From the NCBI GenBank assembly GCA_902363455.1, contig CABJAC010000001.1, forward strand, positions 248,001 to 312,000: a stretch of DNA of 64,000 nt, read 5' to 3'. Position numbers and translations under genes: made by a program. The notes under the pieces were generated by a model. That model ran no database searches, was not told where the DNA came from, and saw nothing but the letters and a program-made list of their open reading frames with translations. Positions 1 to 7,975 of this stretch are shown here, piece by piece (the first letter of the stretch is position 1; each line of letters begins with the position of its first letter). Origin of the DNA: Caryophanales bacterium (GTDB lineage: Bacteria; Bacillota; Bacilli; Exiguobacteriales; Exiguobacteriaceae).

Positions 1-395
1 TCGAGCTGACCTGCAGCCGGAAGCGAGCGTTCTTCAAGACCCTTTTCGAAAGTACTTCGTTCGATTTGGTACGTTCCTTCCGCCAGTTTCAGCTGATTCA
101 AGACGGCTTCTGCACTCAACTGGATCGACTTTGCCTGAAGCCGGATCGGATTGTCTTGTGCCAAGCCCAGCTGTTCAATGGTTTTGGCGAGTGTGACAGC
201 TTCTTTCAGACGGTAACTCGCCAAAGCAGCTTCCAAGCGAACCATCAGCCGGGCAGGAGCATGCATCGCGTCTTCCGCCGTGGAACGATCGACCGCCTGC
301 GTATACTGATTTCGTTCAAGCTCGGTCTGAACACTGGAAGACGTTGTCGTGCAACCTACACAGAAAAAAAGCAAAAGCAGAACCCCTTTTTTCAT
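1..395 (-). CDS. Putative lipoprotein, 3' end cut by window edge
   Basis: Reading leftwards from an ATG at 393-395, the frame stays open to the window edge (about 131 codons). The protein begins MKKGVLLLLFFCVGC: basic start, hydrophobic run and a cysteine in a lipobox-like setting, although -3 is Cys rather than the usual Leu, so lipidation is probable but not certain. The rest is mostly helical and polar (ERNQYTQAVDRSTAEDA and similar), and no family is recognised. The start overlaps the stop of the upstream zinc-ribbon gene (ATGA), so the two are almost certainly co-transcribed and translationally coupled. A GGAGGTG-like ribosome site lies inside the end of the upstream gene. Function unknown; the pair may act together at the membrane. 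Confidence 0.7.
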   Translation of the reverse strand, partial: MKKGVLLLLFFCVGCTTTSSSVQTELERNQYTQAVDRSTAEDAMHAPARLMVRLEAALASYRLKEAVTLAKTIEQLGLAQDNPIRLQAKSIQLSAEAVLNQLKLAEGTYQIERSTFEKGLEERSLPAAGQL

Positions 396-1081
396 GCATT
401 CACCTCCGTTCGGACGACACGGATGATCTGCAGGTGGTCCGTATGTAAACGAACGTTGTACCGGACATCATAAGTGACGAGCCGTTGCGAGGTTTCTAGA
501 TCCAATTGATAGGTTTCTGTTGCATCGATTTGAAAGGAAGTTCCCTTTGAAATAAATCGTGTAAAGTCAATGGTATAGGGGCGTGTCGGCAGTCGCTTGT
601 TGGAACGGGTCTTGATCGATTGTAATGACGTAACTTCCGAGCGGAAAACATCCAATGTGGAAAACTGGATGGCAGAGAACGTTTCTAGTATGTCTGTTGT
701 TTTCGAGTAGTTGGCGGTCTCCGGAAGCGTCTTCGTATACTGACGGACGAATTTCAACACATCGTATGAGGCCGGCGGACGATCCGGCGAATAGGTTTGA
801 TTGTAAGCGGATGTCTCATCCGACCATTCGGATGTGGACCAGGGCTGAACAGGAGGAAGAACGGAATCTGTCGAATGAAACGGATCAAGCGTGTACCATA
901 GTCCGATTCCAAGTACTGCCGAAAGAATCAGAGTGACAGGATGAAACAGTGGATGTGATTTCGAAGACTGGACAGATTTAGTTTCTTCCGTTTGTTTTTT
1001 CATAAGGACAGGATGCTTACAATAAGAGCATGCCGTCTCATCTGGTTGTAAAGGTGTCCCGCAAAGTGAACAACGTGCCAT
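392..1081 (-). CDS. Zinc-ribbon, single-pass membrane protein of unknown function
   Basis: 229 aa. Residues 1-25 hold a zinc ribbon of two CxxC knuckles (CSLC and CSYC) as in many Gram-positive membrane proteins with a zinc_ribbon_2 head. A basic/polar linker follows, then one transmembrane segment at about 47-64 (HPVTLILSAVLGIGLWYTL). The remaining 160 residues would lie outside the membrane and include a Trp/Ser-rich linker and a beta-rich end (YDVRYNVRLHTDHLQIIRV). The layout resembles TcaA/YvbJ-like proteins, but the external domain is not one I can name. An AGGAGG site precedes the ATG. It overlaps the downstream lipoprotein gene by 4 bp. Function not inferred beyond a possible envelope role. 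Confidence 0.75.
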   Translation of the reverse strand: MARCSLCGTPLQPDETACSYCKHPVLMKKQTEETKSVQSSKSHPLFHPVTLILSAVLGIGLWYTLDPFHSTDSVLPPVQPWSTSEWSDETSAYNQTYSPDRPPASYDVLKFVRQYTKTLPETANYSKTTDILETFSAIQFSTLDVFRSEVTSLQSIKTRSNKRLPTRPYTIDFTRFISKGTSFQIDATETYQLDLETSQRLVTYDVRYNVRLHTDHLQIIRVVRTEVNA

Positions 1082-1269
1082 TCGAAAATCCTCCTGTTCC
1101 GATCGTATCGATCATTTTAGTAAAAACATGGCTTTTTAAAATTTACATCAATAATAACATTAATTGGAAATCGAATCAAAAGTCTCCAAAACCAATCAAT
1201 GTTCGATCCTCACGAGAATCTAACGGAAGACAGAAAGGAAGATCCCGATGCATCATTTTATCAAAATTA

Positions 1270-1320
1270 GGCGAGAATACGCCCACTTCTACACGAAGTG
1301 AAAGTGGGAGATGAATCGCC
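1270..1320 (+). other. Nested inverted repeat resembling an IS200/IS605 right end (remnant)
   Basis: In the 377-bp gap 1082-1458, GGCGA (1270-1274) pairs with TCGCC (1316-1320). Inside it CCCACTT (1282-1288) pairs with AAGTGGG (1302-1308), around a loop that can pair again (CTTC with GAAG). CCCACTTC...GAAGTG..AAGTGGGAG hairpins are typical of the subterminal right end of IS200/IS605-IS1341 elements, where they also form the 3' scaffold of the TnpB omega RNA. A frame reading GENTPTSTRSESGR then TGA runs through the hairpin, which could be the decayed end of a tnpB. No transposase body is present. The rest of the gap holds no gene; it is AT-rich and contains the ribosome site and probably the promoter of the leftward zinc-ribbon gene. 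Confidence 0.35.
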
Positions 1321-1464
1321 AGCCTACCTTTCGGGTATATTCCCTTTGAACCCGTCATGACTTTTCTAGTTTAGGGGAATGGTTAACCGGAACAGGAATG
1401 AAGCGATAGAGCTTAGGGTAAAAGAAACTATATTACTCTATCAATCGAAAGGCAGGCTGTGAAC

Positions 1465-2034
1465 ATGATCAACCAATCGATCCAACTATCGTTTCGGCAA
1501 GTCCGTGCACTCGTCGAACATACCTTATTGTTATTTAAAGAACTTGACCAACAACTCGCTAATCGAGGCTATGAACCGATCTTGCCGGACGTCGTCCAAA
1601 CGGAACACGGCATCAGTATCCATCAGACGAAGGATAGTGCAGAATCACTTGTTCCGCATTTTTTGACCCGGTCATACACACGTCAAAATGAGAAAGTCTT
1701 GAATCATGCGCTGATTGTCTCAGTCCAATATACTCATCCGTTGCATGAACGGTTTGACCCGGTCGTCTTAGTCGGGGATGTTATGTTCAAACATCCGAAA
1801 CAGACGACAAAATTGTTGCTTGATAAACCGTGGTTGCTGAAATATGCCGCGTTTGAATCGACGGCTGCCGGATCATTTGAGCCGACCGGCAAACGTTTTC
1901 GGACTCAACCGATTGAAGAAATAGAATGGCTTGATGTGTGGGGTCATCCGTTTACTGACATGCGCGATGTCGAAGATGTGAAAGTGTTGGCGGAAGAAAT
2001 GATTAAAGGGCATTTGGATCCGGGTACACCGTGA
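1465..2034 (+). CDS. Hypothetical cytoplasmic protein
   Basis: About 189 aa, no signal peptide or membrane segment. It begins MINQSIQLSFRQVRALVEH, and later shows HALIVSVQYTHPLHERFD and VVLVGDVMFKHPK, suggesting a mixed alpha/beta fold. I do not recognise the family. Two starts are possible: GTG at 1459, 6 nt after AAAGG, or ATG at 1465, 8 nt after the AGG of GGCAGG; ATG is preferred. It is monocistronic, with a convergent terminator between it and the glutathione peroxidase gene. The open frame and in-family codon use support a real gene, but the function is unknown. Confidence 0.75.
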   Translation: MINQSIQLSFRQVRALVEHTLLLFKELDQQLANRGYEPILPDVVQTEHGISIHQTKDSAESLVPHFLTRSYTRQNEKVLNHALIVSVQYTHPLHERFDPVVLVGDVMFKHPKQTTKLLLDKPWLLKYAAFESTAAGSFEPTGKRFRTQPIEEIEWLDVWGHPFTDMRDVEDVKVLAEEMIKGHLDPGTP

Positions 2035-2084
2035 GTATCCGAAGGTAGGAGTTGCATGAAGCGGGTGATCGTATCAAGAATCGA

Positions 2085-2123
2085 AAACGGGGGAACGGAT
2101 CTTTGGTATCCGTTCCCCCGTTT
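2085..2123. terminator. Bidirectional terminator
   Basis: A 16-bp perfect stem, AAACGGGGGAACGGAT pairing with ATCCGTTCCCCCGTTT, around the 7-nt loop CTTTGGT. It lies between the convergent hypothetical gene and the glutathione peroxidase gene. The T tracts are short on both sides. Confidence 0.8.
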
Positions 2124-2160
2124 GTATGATCAAACTACTTGATTCCCGTACTGACTGCCG

Positions 2161-2640
2161 TCAGACCGGAACGACGATCCGTTCGATGGCTGCGACGAGA
2201 TCCGTCGGATTTGTTTTTGGAGCAAAACGTGTCACTTCACCGTCACGCGTTACTAAAAACTTCGTGAAGTTCCATTCGACATCCTGTTCGCCCGTCGTGT
2301 TTGGTGCAAGTGCCTTCAGTTCTGCGAACAACGGGTGTGTTTCTTCCCCATTCACTTCGATTTTTGAGAACACCGGGAAGGTCACCCCATAGTTCATCTG
2401 GCAAAAACTTTGGATTTCTTCGTCCGTTCCCGGATCCTGCCCCGCGAACTGATTACACGGAAAACCGAGGACAACGAGTCCTTGTTTCCGGTAGTCCTGA
2501 TGGAGTTGTTCGAGGCCTTCGAATTGTGGTGTCAAGCCACATTTACTTGCAGTATTGACAATCAGCCAAGCTTGTCCCGGATAGTCTGAAAGCGTTGCGT
2601 CTGTTCCGTCAATCCGTTGAAAAGTATGTTCCTGTAACAT
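2161..2640 (-). CDS. Glutathione peroxidase family thiol peroxidase (BsaA type)
   Basis: 159 aa, the usual length. It reduces hydrogen peroxide and organic hydroperoxides; bacterial Cys-type members normally take electrons from thioredoxin rather than glutathione. Visible family motifs are NTASKCGLTPQ with peroxidatic Cys34, FPCNQFAGQDPG with Gln68, and VEWNFTKFLV with Trp123-Asn124, completing the Cys-Gln-Trp-Asn tetrad. Cys80 in QSFCQMNYGV fits the resolving cysteine of thioredoxin-dependent members. No signal peptide, so cytoplasmic. A ribosome site (AAGGGGG) sits 7-8 nt upstream of the ATG. Monocistronic, ending at the shared terminator with the convergent gene. Identification is firm; the physiological reductant is inferred. 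Confidence 0.93.
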   Translation of the reverse strand: MLQEHTFQRIDGTDATLSDYPGQAWLIVNTASKCGLTPQFEGLEQLHQDYRKQGLVVLGFPCNQFAGQDPGTDEEIQSFCQMNYGVTFPVFSKIEVNGEETHPLFAELKALAPNTTGEQDVEWNFTKFLVTRDGEVTRFAPKTNPTDLVAAIERIVVPV

Positions 2641-2809
2641 ATGAATTCCCCCTTATCGTCTTAGAACCAGTGTATCAAATGGAGTTGCTTTTCGCCTGAA
2701 ATAGGGGGTGTCAGATGACAATCCGTTCACAATCGGGTGTCAAGACATCCAAATCTCTGAAAGTTTTGGTAGACTACAAAAGACTTTGGAAGGAAAGGAG
2801 AGATGCCAC

Positions 2810-3004
2810 ATGAGAAAGATGCTGAAACAATCGCGTTTAGTCATGATCACGACGCTTTATCTCGTCTTGGCTGCAAGTATCATTACATTGCTGACCCTTG
2901 GATTCGAACGTGATATTGTGATTCTTGTTTCTGGAGTGGTCGCCCTTTGGGTGACGATGCTAGCTCCTTTGACGGTCCAGACCAAACTGAATGAACAATC
3001 CTAA
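2810..3004 (+). CDS. Small two-helix membrane protein
   Basis: 64 aa from the ATG at 2810, which follows a strong AAGGAAAGGAG site; the longer upstream reading is rejected because it has no ribosome site. After MRKMLKQSR come two hydrophobic stretches, about residues 8-25 (LVMITTLYLVLAASIITLL) and 31-52 (IVILVSGVVALWVTMLAPL), separated by the short polar turn GFERD. The tail TKLNEQS is polar. No family is recognised. It is followed directly by a long terminator, so it is a single-gene unit. Probably a small membrane-resident protein of unknown role. Confidence 0.6.
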   Translation: MRKMLKQSRLVMITTLYLVLAASIITLLTLGFERDIVILVSGVVALWVTMLAPLTVQTKLNEQS

Positions 3005-3018
3005 ACGATGTTTGTTCA

Positions 3019-3095
3019 AAAAAACCGCAGTCCGATTTCCTGCTGAAGGATGTTTTCCATTCAGATGAAGGAATCGGTCGCTGCGGTTTTTTTTC
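3019..3095 (+). terminator. Long terminator hairpin
   Basis: AAAAAACCGCAG and CGATTTCCT pair with AGGAATCG and CTGCGGTTTTTTTT, with a small internal mismatch. The T8 run after the stem makes a strong rightward terminator for the small membrane protein gene, isolating it from the kdp leader. Confidence 0.85.
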
Positions 3096-3177
3096 TTCTA
3101 TAACATACATGTTAAAAACACTATTTTTATAAAATAAGTCATCAAAAAGTCTGATTATATTTTTTTTTGAAATACGC

Positions 3178-3206
3178 TTTACATCTTCAATTAATCGGAG
3201 TAATAT
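3178..3206 (+). promoter_or_regulatory. SigA-type promoter of the kdp operon leader
   Basis: TTTACA (3178-3183), a 17-nt spacer and TAATAT (3201-3206). Transcription would start near 3213, about 40 nt before the c-di-AMP aptamer. Confidence 0.6.
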
Positions 3207-3250
3207 CCATCTCATCAACGAACACTAACATGTTAATGCTTCGATCTCAA

Positions 3251-3385
3251 AGTACGCCGAATTCATGATTGAAGCGGGGGACCCAACCGTCACGATATGT
3301 GACACGGGGTGAATCTTCTCCAAAAGAGAAGTAGGGCGAAATCCTAGGTATGCCCGAATCCGACAGCTAACCCCGCAGGCGTTTT
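3251..3385 (+). promoter_or_regulatory. c-di-AMP riboswitch (ydaO/yuaA type)
   Basis: The aptamer landmarks appear in order: ACGCCGAAT at the 5' side, GCGGGGGACCCAA, GGGGTGAATC, GTAGGGCGAAATC, the core CCCGAATCCGACAGCTAA, then CCCCGCAGGCGT closing the basal stem with the initial ACGCC. These are the conserved blocks of the ydaO-yuaA class (Rfam RF00379), which binds two molecules of c-di-AMP. In Bacilli the class controls potassium transporters and cell-wall genes, normally switching them off when c-di-AMP is high. It sits directly before the kdp genes, with a terminator hairpin between. High-confidence call. Confidence 0.93.
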
Positions 3386-3425
3386 AGGAGGGAACGACTC
3401 TTTTTCAGTGCTGCCAATTTTTAAA

Positions 3426-3464
3426 GGCGATGCTGGGGCCGTTACTGCCTCACATCGTCTTTTT
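3426..3464 (+). terminator. Riboswitch expression-platform terminator
   Basis: GGCGATG (3426-3432) pairs with CATCGTC (3453-3459) and is followed by TTTTT. Placed about 40 nt after the aptamer and about 50 nt before the first small gene, it is the likely terminator formed in the ligand-bound state. Confidence 0.65.
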
Positions 3465-3512
3465 GTCGTGTTTAATTGTAAAAATATTGAAAAATATGGA
3501 GGTAATTGTATT

Positions 3513-3620
3513 ATGGGTGAACTGTGGGTGCTTCTTGTACTGGGATCATTTTTTGCCGTCTCATTTGGTCTGATCCGACTGATTGAACGCGTACAGTGGA
3601 AAGCGGGTGATCGGAAATGA
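3513..3620 (+). CDS. Kdp-leader micro-ORF: 35-aa single-pass membrane peptide
   Basis: 35 aa, starting at ATG 3513 after a clear GGAGGT site (3498-3503): MGELWVLLVLGSFFAVSFG then LIRLIERVQWKAGDRK. One hydrophobic helix (about residues 4-22) is followed by a basic tail. Small genes of this pattern (hydrophobic helix ending in an F/LIR..ER(L/V) motif) are found immediately before kdpF in other bacteria and are easily missed by annotation. The stop overlaps the kdpF start (ATGA), so the two are translationally coupled. Role unknown; by position it could be an accessory subunit of the KdpFABC complex or a translational lead-in. The ribosome site and coupling are seen; the function is inference. 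Confidence 0.65.
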   Translation: MGELWVLLVLGSFFAVSFGLIRLIERVQWKAGDRK

Positions 3621-3697
3621 CTTGGTTTTTACTCGCTACCGGTTGTATCGTCTTTTTATATTTAAGTTATTGTCTGATGTATCCTGAAAAATTCTAA
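3617..3697 (+). CDS. kdpF: KdpF, small subunit of the potassium-transporting ATPase
   Basis: 26 aa: MTWFLLATGCIVFLYLSY then CLMYPEKF. A single transmembrane helix ending in the YPE(K/R)F tail is the hallmark of KdpF, which stabilises the KdpABC complex in the membrane. It overlaps the preceding 35-aa gene by 4 bp and lies 20 nt before kdpA. Too short for ordinary gene callers, but length, motif and position all agree. Confidence 0.88.
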   Translation: MTWFLLATGCIVFLYLSYCLMYPEKF

Positions 3698-3717
3698 CAG
3701 CATAGGAGAAACAAATC

Positions 3718-5358
3718 ATGTGGACTCAATTCATCGTACAATTTTGGATTTTACTCGTCATTGCGCTCATTTCTGCGGTACTGCTCGGACGCTACATCGG
3801 CACATACTTCGCGCCGGTTCATCTGCGGAAAAGTGATTCGCTCGGACGAGTCGAAAAACGTTTCCTGCGCATGCTGGGCGTTGATGAACGAAAACAAGAA
3901 CAGTCGTGGGTCGGTTATGCGAAAAGCTTGCTGCTTGTCAATCTGCTGTTTTTCATCGGAGGGTATCTGTTGCTCCGTTTTCAAGGAATGTTACCTTTCA
4001 ACCCGAACGGTGCAGCGAACCTTGATTGGTCGACGGCGATGCATACGACGATCAGCTTTATGACCAATACCGATCAGCAACACTACTCAGGCGAAGCACT
4101 GTCTTACTTATCACAGACCTTTGTCCTTGGAACGATGTTGTTCGTTGCACCGACGATGGCATTTACAGTCTGTATGGCCGTCATTCGTGGACTTGCGAAT
4201 CAGCCGCTCGGTAATTTTTATGCTGATTTCGTCCGCTTCATCGTCCGGATCTTGTTTCCGATTGCGTTTGTATTCGGATTAATCATGATTCTACTTGGTG
4301 TACCACAGACATTTGGTGGTGCGGTCACGGTCACGACGCTTGAGGGGGCAAAACAATTAATCTACCGTGGTCCCGTTGCTGCATTTGAAGTCATCAAGCA
4401 GCTCGGGAACAACGGCGGTGGATTCTTCGGAGCCAATGGCGCGCATCCGTTTGAAAATCCAAACGGACCTGTTAATTTCATTCAGATGTTCTTGATGTTG
4501 CTCATTCCAATGTCATTGCCGATTGCCTACGGAAAAATGATCAACTCGGCGAAACAAGGACGTTTGTTCCTTGGTGTGATGACGATCCTGTTCATCATGA
4601 TGACCTTCGGAACGGCGGGCAGTCTCCTCGCAAATCCGACCGCTCATGGTCAGGAGCTTCGATTCGGACAAATTGGGACAGCATTATACAGTTCGATTAC
4701 GACGGCCGCTGAGACAGGTGCTGTCAATGCGATGCACGATTCGCTCCATCCGCTCGCCGGATTAATTCAACTCGGCAATATGATGTTAAACGTCGTCTAC
4801 GGCGGAACGGGTGCCGGCTTCCTGAACGTCTTACTCTACGCGTTCGTCGCTGTATTTTTGACAGGTCTCTTGATTGGTCGGACACCCACCTTCCTCGGGA
4901 AAAAATTGGAAACGTTCGAAGTCAAACTGATTGCGAGTACGTTACTCGTTCCACCGTTCTTGATCCTTGTCGGGACAGCCATCTCGATGTCTGTCGCTCC
5001 GGGACTCGGTGCGATTTCAAACCCTGGTTATCACGGTTTATCGCAAGTGTTGTACGAATTCACATCAGCAACGGCGAATAATGGATCTGGTTTTGAAGGG
5101 CTGGGGGATGCGAATGTTTATTGGAACGTCTCGACCTCGTTTGCGCTGTTCTTCGGTCGCTACATTCCGTTGATTTTAATGCTGGCGATTGCGGGATCGT
5201 TAAAAGCAAAACCGTCCGTCCCACAAGATGAATTTTCGTTTAAGACAGATACACCACTTTTCGGCACAGTCTTCCTCGGTACGATCGTACTCGTCGGTGC
5301 GCTGACATTCTTGCCAGTGCTCGTACTTGGACCGGTCGCGGATTGGCTGACGATGTGA
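3718..5358 (+). CDS. kdpA: KdpA, potassium-binding channel-like subunit of the Kdp ATPase
   Basis: 546 aa, about the usual length. KdpA forms the potassium-selective pore of the KdpFABC pump. About ten hydrophobic segments are seen. The four selectivity-filter/pore-loop regions are visible in order: FMTNTDQQHYSG, LGNNGGGFFGANGAHPFENP, TTAAETGAVNAMHDSLHP and TSATANNGSGFEGL. An AGGAG site precedes ATG 3718. The gene lies in the operon micro-ORF-kdpF-kdpA-kdpB-kdpC-kdpD under the c-di-AMP riboswitch. Product is certain by motif and context. Confidence 0.97.
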   Translation: MWTQFIVQFWILLVIALISAVLLGRYIGTYFAPVHLRKSDSLGRVEKRFLRMLGVDERKQEQSWVGYAKSLLLVNLLFFIGGYLLLRFQGMLPFNPNGAANLDWSTAMHTTISFMTNTDQQHYSGEALSYLSQTFVLGTMLFVAPTMAFTVCMAVIRGLANQPLGNFYADFVRFIVRILFPIAFVFGLIMILLGVPQTFGGAVTVTTLEGAKQLIYRGPVAAFEVIKQLGNNGGGFFGANGAHPFENPNGPVNFIQMFLMLLIPMSLPIAYGKMINSAKQGRLFLGVMTILFIMMTFGTAGSLLANPTAHGQELRFGQIGTALYSSITTAAETGAVNAMHDSLHPLAGLIQLGNMMLNVVYGGTGAGFLNVLLYAFVAVFLTGLLIGRTPTFLGKKLETFEVKLIASTLLVPPFLILVGTAISMSVAPGLGAISNPGYHGLSQVLYEFTSATANNGSGFEGLGDANVYWNVSTSFALFFGRYIPLILMLAIAGSLKAKPSVPQDEFSFKTDTPLFGTVFLGTIVLVGALTFLPVLVLGPVADWLTM

Positions 5359-5375
5359 ACAGGAGCTAATGAGAA

Positions 5376-7439
5376 ATGATGGAACAAATACAACACCAAC
5401 CAACTGAGCAGGAACCGAACATTCCTGAAAGAGAAACAAAATCTGCCGTCAATCCATCGATTGCGAAACAAGCGACGCTCGATGCCTTTAAAAAGTTAAA
5501 TCCGGTGCATATGGTGAAGCAGCCGATCATGTTCGTCGTTTGGATTGGGTGCCTGCTGGCAATCGGTTATACGATCTTCATCGATGAGATGCGCGGTTTC
5601 AACTTAGCCGTCAGTATCATCCTGTTCTTGACCGTCTTGTTTGCGAATTTCGCCGAGTCAATTGCCGAGGGGCGGGGGAAAGCGCAAGCAGACTCCTTGA
5701 AAGCATCCAAAGCGGATGTCATGGCCCGAAAACGTGTCGGACAGATGATTGAAAGTGTTTCATCGGCGACGCTGCGCAAAGGCGATATCGTCTACGTCCG
5801 GACCGGCGAGTATGTACCGGGTGACGGAGAAATCATTAAAGGGCTGGCATCGATTGATGAATCGGCGATCACGGGCGAGTCAGCTCCTGTCATCAAAGAA
5901 GCGGGCGGTGATTTTTCATCGGTCATCGGTGGAACACTCGTCGTCAGTGATGAGATTGAAGTCCGGATTACGAGTAATCCCGGAGAATCGTTCCTCGATC
6001 AAATGATTGCCTTGGTCGAAGGGGCGAGTCGTCAAAAGACGCCGAACGAATTGGCGTTGTCGACGCTGCTGACGAGTTTGACACTGATTTTTTTACTCGT
6101 CGTCATGACGTTACCTGTCTTCACGAGTTATTTGGGATTTGAATTATCCGGTCCGATTTTGATTGCCTTGCTCGTCTGTTTGATTCCGACAACGATCGGC
6201 GGATTGTTGTCTGCGATCGGAATTGCCGGAATGGACCGGGTAACCCGCTTCAACGTCATCGCGATGAGCGGGAAAGCGGTTGAAGCAGCAGGGGATATTC
6301 AAACGATCATCCTTGATAAAACCGGGACGATCACGTTCGGGAACCGGATGGCGTCCGATATCACGCCGGTCGGTGATGTGACGCAAGAAGCGGCGTTTGA
6401 AGGCGCGATCCTCTCCTCGCTCGCGGACGAGACGCCAGAAGGACGTTCGGTCCTGGAACTGGCTGGACTGCGAAACATGCCGATTGATCAGGATAAGTTA
6501 CAAGGAGCGGAGATCATTCCGTTCCGGGCTGAAACCCGGATGTCGGGACTCGATTTAACAGATGGACGACGCGTCCGCAAAGGGGCAGGACAAGCGATTC
6601 AACAATGGGTCATGGAACAAGGTGGTGTGATTCCGGATAACCTTCAAACGACGGTCGATCAGATTGCCCGTCTCGGCGGCACACCGCTCGTCGTCGCCAT
6701 CGATCAGACGATCTTAGGTGTCATCTATTTGAAGGATACCGTGAAACCGGGAATGCGGGAACGGTTCGACCGACTGCGTGAGATGGGCATCAAAACAGTC
6801 ATGTGTACGGGGGACAATCCTCTGACGGCAGCGACGATTGCCCGGGAAGCCGGGGTCGATGACTTTGTCGCCGAATGTACACCAGAAGATAAAATCCGTG
6901 TCATCAAGCAGGAGCAGGCGGCAGGACATCTGGTCGCAATGACCGGAGACGGTACGAATGACGCACCGGCATTGGCGCAAGCGGACGTGGGTCTTGCGAT
7001 GAACAGCGGGACCCAAGCGGCGAAAGAAGCGGCGAACATGATTGATCTCGATTCCAATCCGACAAAAATCATCGAGGTCGTCGAAATCGGCAAGCAGTTG
7101 TTGATGACGCGTGGCGCCTTGACGACGTTCTCGATTGCCAATGATGTCGCGAAGTATTTTGCAATCATCCCGGCAATGTTCATGGTCGCGATTCCGGAGA
7201 TGGAGTTGCTCAATATCATGCGGCTTGATTCACCGACGACCGCAATCCTGTCGGCCTTGATCTTCAACGCCATCATCATCCCGATGCTGATTCCGCTTGC
7301 GATGAAGGGTGTTTCCTATAAACCGATGACGGCGGATCAGCTGCTTGGACGGAACTTATTGATCTACGGTCTTGGTGGGGTCATCGTCCCGTTCATCGGC
7401 ATTAAAATCATCGATGTCTTGCTCGCAAGCATCCTATAA
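5376..7439 (+). CDS. kdpB: KdpB, P-type ATPase subunit of the potassium pump
   Basis: 687 aa, full length. It hydrolyses ATP to power potassium uptake with KdpA. Seen: actuator motif TGES at residues 166-169; membrane motif [15 protein letters not shown] at about 268-282; phosphorylation site DKTGT with Asp314; [10 protein letters not shown] hinge motif at about 525; transmembrane segments at about 51-95, 227-282 and in the last 110 residues. Start ATG 5376 (a second ATG follows at 5379) behind AGGAGC. Separated from kdpA by 17 nt and from kdpC by 14 nt. No missing catalytic residue was found. Confidence 0.98.
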   Translation: MMEQIQHQPTEQEPNIPERETKSAVNPSIAKQATLDAFKKLNPVHMVKQPIMFVVWIGCLLAIGYTIFIDEMRGFNLAVSIILFLTVLFANFAESIAEGRGKAQADSLKASKADVMARKRVGQMIESVSSATLRKGDIVYVRTGEYVPGDGEIIKGLASIDESAITGESAPVIKEAGGDFSSVIGGTLVVSDEIEVRITSNPGESFLDQMIALVEGASRQKTPNELALSTLLTSLTLIFLLVVMTLPVFTSYLGFELSGPILIALLVCLIPTTIGGLLSAIGIAGMDRVTRFNVIAMSGKAVEAAGDIQTIILDKTGTITFGNRMASDITPVGDVTQEAAFEGAILSSLADETPEGRSVLELAGLRNMPIDQDKLQGAEIIPFRAETRMSGLDLTDGRRVRKGAGQAIQQWVMEQGGVIPDNLQTTVDQIARLGGTPLVVAIDQTILGVIYLKDTVKPGMRERFDRLREMGIKTVMCTGDNPLTAATIAREAGVDDFVAECTPEDKIRVIKQEQAAGHLVAMTGDGTNDAPALAQADVGLAMNSGTQAAKEAANMIDLDSNPTKIIEVVEIGKQLLMTRGALTTFSIANDVAKYFAIIPAMFMVAIPEMELLNIMRLDSPTTAILSALIFNAIIIPMLIPLAMKGVSYKPMTADQLLGRNLLIYGLGGVIVPFIGIKIIDVLLASIL

Positions 7440-7453
7440 GGAGAAAAAGGACA

Positions 7454-7975
7454 ATGAAACAAGCCATACGTGTGACAGTTTTCATCACGGCATTATGCGG
7501 GATCGTCTTTCCCGCATTACTGACCCTGTTTGGTCAGCTGCTCGTGCCCGATAAGGCAGAAGGTTCACTCTTGCAACAAAACGGAAAATTCATTGGATCG
7601 GAATTGATCGCCCAACCCTTCACGTCGAAGCAGTATTTCCATGGACGTCCATCGGCAGTCGATCAATTAGCGGGAGCATCTGCTGGGGATAACCTAGCAG
7701 CGTCCAACCCGGAGCTCACTACGAAGATCAACGAGCAACAGGAACAGTCCAAAGAGGACGGACGTTCGCTTCCGGACGATGCCCTCGTGACATCCGGCTC
7801 TGGCTTCGATCCGCACATCTCGCTCGACTATGCACGGGCACAAGTGAATCGTATTGCAACCGAACGGGAGCTCTCGCGTGACGAAGTCCGGCAGTTGATT
7901 GATCAAGAAGCAGGAAATCATGAGTACGTGAATGTGTTGCTGTTGAATTTAGCGCTTGATCGGAGTCAATCATGA
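7454..7975 (+). CDS. kdpC: KdpC, accessory subunit of the potassium ATPase
   Basis: 173 aa. KdpC has one N-terminal transmembrane helix (about residues 6-30: VTVFITALCGIVFPALLTL) and an external domain that helps ATP binding by KdpB. Family signatures: GSELIAQPF, YFHGRPSA, AASNPELT and TSGSGFDPHIS, followed by DYARAQVNRIA. A ribosome site AAGGAG lies upstream of ATG 7454. Its stop overlaps the kdpD start (ATGA), coupling the two. Confidence 0.96.
   Translation: MKQAIRVTVFITALCGIVFPALLTLFGQLLVPDKAEGSLLQQNGKFIGSELIAQPFTSKQYFHGRPSAVDQLAGASAGDNLAASNPELTTKINEQQEQSKEDGRSLPDDALVTSGSGFDPHISLDYARAQVNRIATERELSRDEVRQLIDQEAGNHEYVNVLLLNLALDRSQS

Noticed and set aside
1030..1314. 94-codon rightward frame overlapping the start of the zinc-ribbon gene
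   Set aside because: No ribosome site, runs antisense through the start region of a solid gene, and only its last part is of interest as a possible tnpB remnant.
2701..2809. N-terminal extension of the small membrane protein (start at 2708)
   Set aside because: No ribosome site; the strong AAGGAAAGGAG site serves the ATG at 2810.
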